Positions 7,019 to 8,199 of a DNA stretch of 8,199 nucleotides are shown piece by piece; the first letter of the stretch is position 1, and every line of letters begins with the position of its first letter. Source of the stretch: an uncultured Bacteroidota bacterium (GTDB lineage: Bacteria > Bacteroidota > Bacteroidia > UKL13-3); contig CAIUEQ010000079.1 of NCBI GenBank assembly GCA_903898215.1, positions 1 to 8,199 of the forward strand, read 5' to 3'. The position numbers and the translations under genes are program-made. The notes below the pieces were generated by a model. That model saw nothing but the letters and a program-made list of their open reading frames with translations, did not search any database and had not been told where the DNA came from.

Positions 7019-8199
7019 ATGAAAACATTTAAAAAAACTGTTGCTATTTTTTTATTTTTATTACTGGTTACATTTTCTGAAAAAAGTTTCTCTCAAAATG
7101 TATTAACATATTTTCCCGAAACAAATGGATGGGTCAGAGCCATTGCCACCCATGGAGATACTGTATACATAGGGGGCAGTTTTACAACAGTAGGTGGATT
7201 GAGCAGAAATCATCTTGCTGCTATTAATATTAAAACAGGTGCAGTTTTAAATTGGAATCCAAATCCGGATCAAGATATTACCTCACTTGCTGTCAATAGT
7301 AATATTGTTTATGCAGCGGGATTTATTGCAACAATTGGAGGGCAAAACAGGACAGCAATTGCTGCTATCGATATCATCTCGGGAAATGTTACCAGTTGGA
7401 ACCCGGTTATTAAAAGTAAGCAACCGGGGTTTTATAGTATCATTTCAACTTTAGTATATGCTGACAACAAATTATTTGTAACAGGTGGATATATTGATTC
7501 AATAAATGGACAAGTAGTTTTGCCAAGTGATAATGCAGTTATTGATGCAACAACTGGGCAACTTGTAAATTGGTTCTCACCTAACGGAAAAATTTATACA
7601 GCTCTTGCAAGCAATAATTTATTGTATATAGGTGGGGCTTTTAATTCTATTCTAGGGCAAAGCAGAAGTTGTCTTGCAGCCATAAATTTATCATCGAACA
7701 CCTTAACTAATTGGAATCTAAATCCCGATAATGCTATTAATAAAATGATTTTGAAAAACGGAAAAATTTATGTAGGTGGAAATTTTAGTACAATCGGTGC
7801 AGGTTTTAAAAACGGGCTTGCTTATATTGATACTTCAAACGGATTACCGGGAAGTTGGAATCCCCTAAAAAATGGGAATACAGTAAATGATTTTGTAATT
7901 ACAAAAGATGCTATATATATAACAGGAAAAGGTAATCCATTAGTTAGCTATGATTTGGTCTACGGAATACAAAAAGATTATTGGGCTGTAGGTGGCGTTT
8001 TGGCTGCATGTGGCGATACAGTAATTGTAGGTGGAAGTTTTACTAAAGTTGGTTGGGTAAACCGCAATAATCTTTTTGCTGTTACCAAAGGTTTAAGTTT
8101 AGGTTTAAATGAAGTAAATAATACCCTTCAAAAAATTAGTGTATTTCCCAATCCTGCAACTAATAAAATTTCATTTTCGTTAAATGAAACAAACAACAA
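7019..8199 (+). CDS. Secreted seven-repeat beta-propeller protein with T9SS sorting domain (3' end missing)
   Basis: The frame opens at the ATG 7019-7021 and stays open to the window end: 393 codons plus two bases, with no stop. Residues 1-25 (MKTFKKTVAIFLFLLLVTFSEKSFS) are a standard signal peptide with likely cleavage at SFS/Q26. Seven repeats follow, each with a strand of the form hydrophobic-Tyr-x-Gly-Gly-x-Phe: VYIGGSF (49), VYAAGFI (97), LFVTGGY (152), LYIGGAF (202), IYVGGNF (250), IYITGKG (299) and VIVGGSF (335). Several continue as IGGxxRxxLAAI(D/N)xxTGxxxxWNPNP. Spacing is 48-55 residues except repeat 6, which is short (36) and degenerate. Seven repeats of this size suggest a seven-bladed propeller like the delta-60/DUF5122 group. 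KISVFPNPATNKISFSL from about 372 begins a T9SS type A sorting domain, of which perhaps 50-60 residues lie beyond the window. The protein is therefore predicted to be secreted or surface-attached. Ligand and activity are unknown. It is divergent from the Asp-box gene. Confidence 0.87.
   Translation, partial: MKTFKKTVAIFLFLLLVTFSEKSFSQNVLTYFPETNGWVRAIATHGDTVYIGGSFTTVGGLSRNHLAAINIKTGAVLNWNPNPDQDITSLAVNSNIVYAAGFIATIGGQNRTAIAAIDIISGNVTSWNPVIKSKQPGFYSIISTLVYADNKLFVTGGYIDSINGQVVLPSDNAVIDATTGQLVNWFSPNGKIYTALASNNLLYIGGAFNSILGQSRSCLAAINLSSNTLTNWNLNPDNAINKMILKNGKIYVGGNFSTIGAGFKNGLAYIDTSNGLPGSWNPLKNGNTVNDFVITKDAIYITGKGNPLVSYDLVYGIQKDYWAVGGVLAACGDTVIVGGSFTKVGWVNRNNLFAVTKGLSLGLNEVNNTLQKISVFPNPATNKISFSLNETNN

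Overview
The window looks like chromosomal DNA from a member of the Bacteroidota. It is AT-rich and its starts lack Shine-Dalgarno-like leaders. Two genes encode proteins ending in a type IX secretion (T9SS) C-terminal sorting domain, and the start regions of both carry TAnnTTTG boxes, the -7 consensus of this phylum. The intergenic DNA is full of short hairpins and degenerate repeats of a kind common in these genomes. The genus cannot be told from the sequence.

Layout: (1) 1-947, plus strand: 3' part of a sugar-phosphate nucleotidyltransferase whose first residues lie before the window. (2) 948-1158: convergent intergenic region with a CGCAGAGG-type repeat followed by a block of four hairpins. 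(3) 1159-3423, minus: complete MaeB-type malic enzyme fused to a phosphotransacetylase-like domain. (4) 3424-4038: a gene-free stretch of about 600 bp with four matching 5+3+5 hairpins in nested inverted order, a decayed relative of the hairpin block from region 2, a CGCAA repeat pair, and a 16-bp tandem array. The array runs into the stop codon of the next gene. (5) 4039-6786, minus: large secreted Asp-box (BNR) beta-propeller protein with a T9SS sorting domain. (6) 6787-7018: divergent promoter region with one candidate -7 box per direction. (7) 7019-8199, plus: secreted protein with seven propeller-type repeats and the beginning of another T9SS sorting domain, cut by the window end.

The nucleotidyltransferase (activated sugars) and malic enzyme (malate to pyruvate plus reduced cofactor) are housekeeping genes with no visible operon link. 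The two T9SS cargo genes are back to back, both predicted propellers, and could be co-regulated surface or secreted proteins; their substrates are unknown. I see no mobile element with a transposase, no CRISPR array, no tRNA or rRNA, and no defence system. The least explained part is the modular repeat content of the two intergenic regions.
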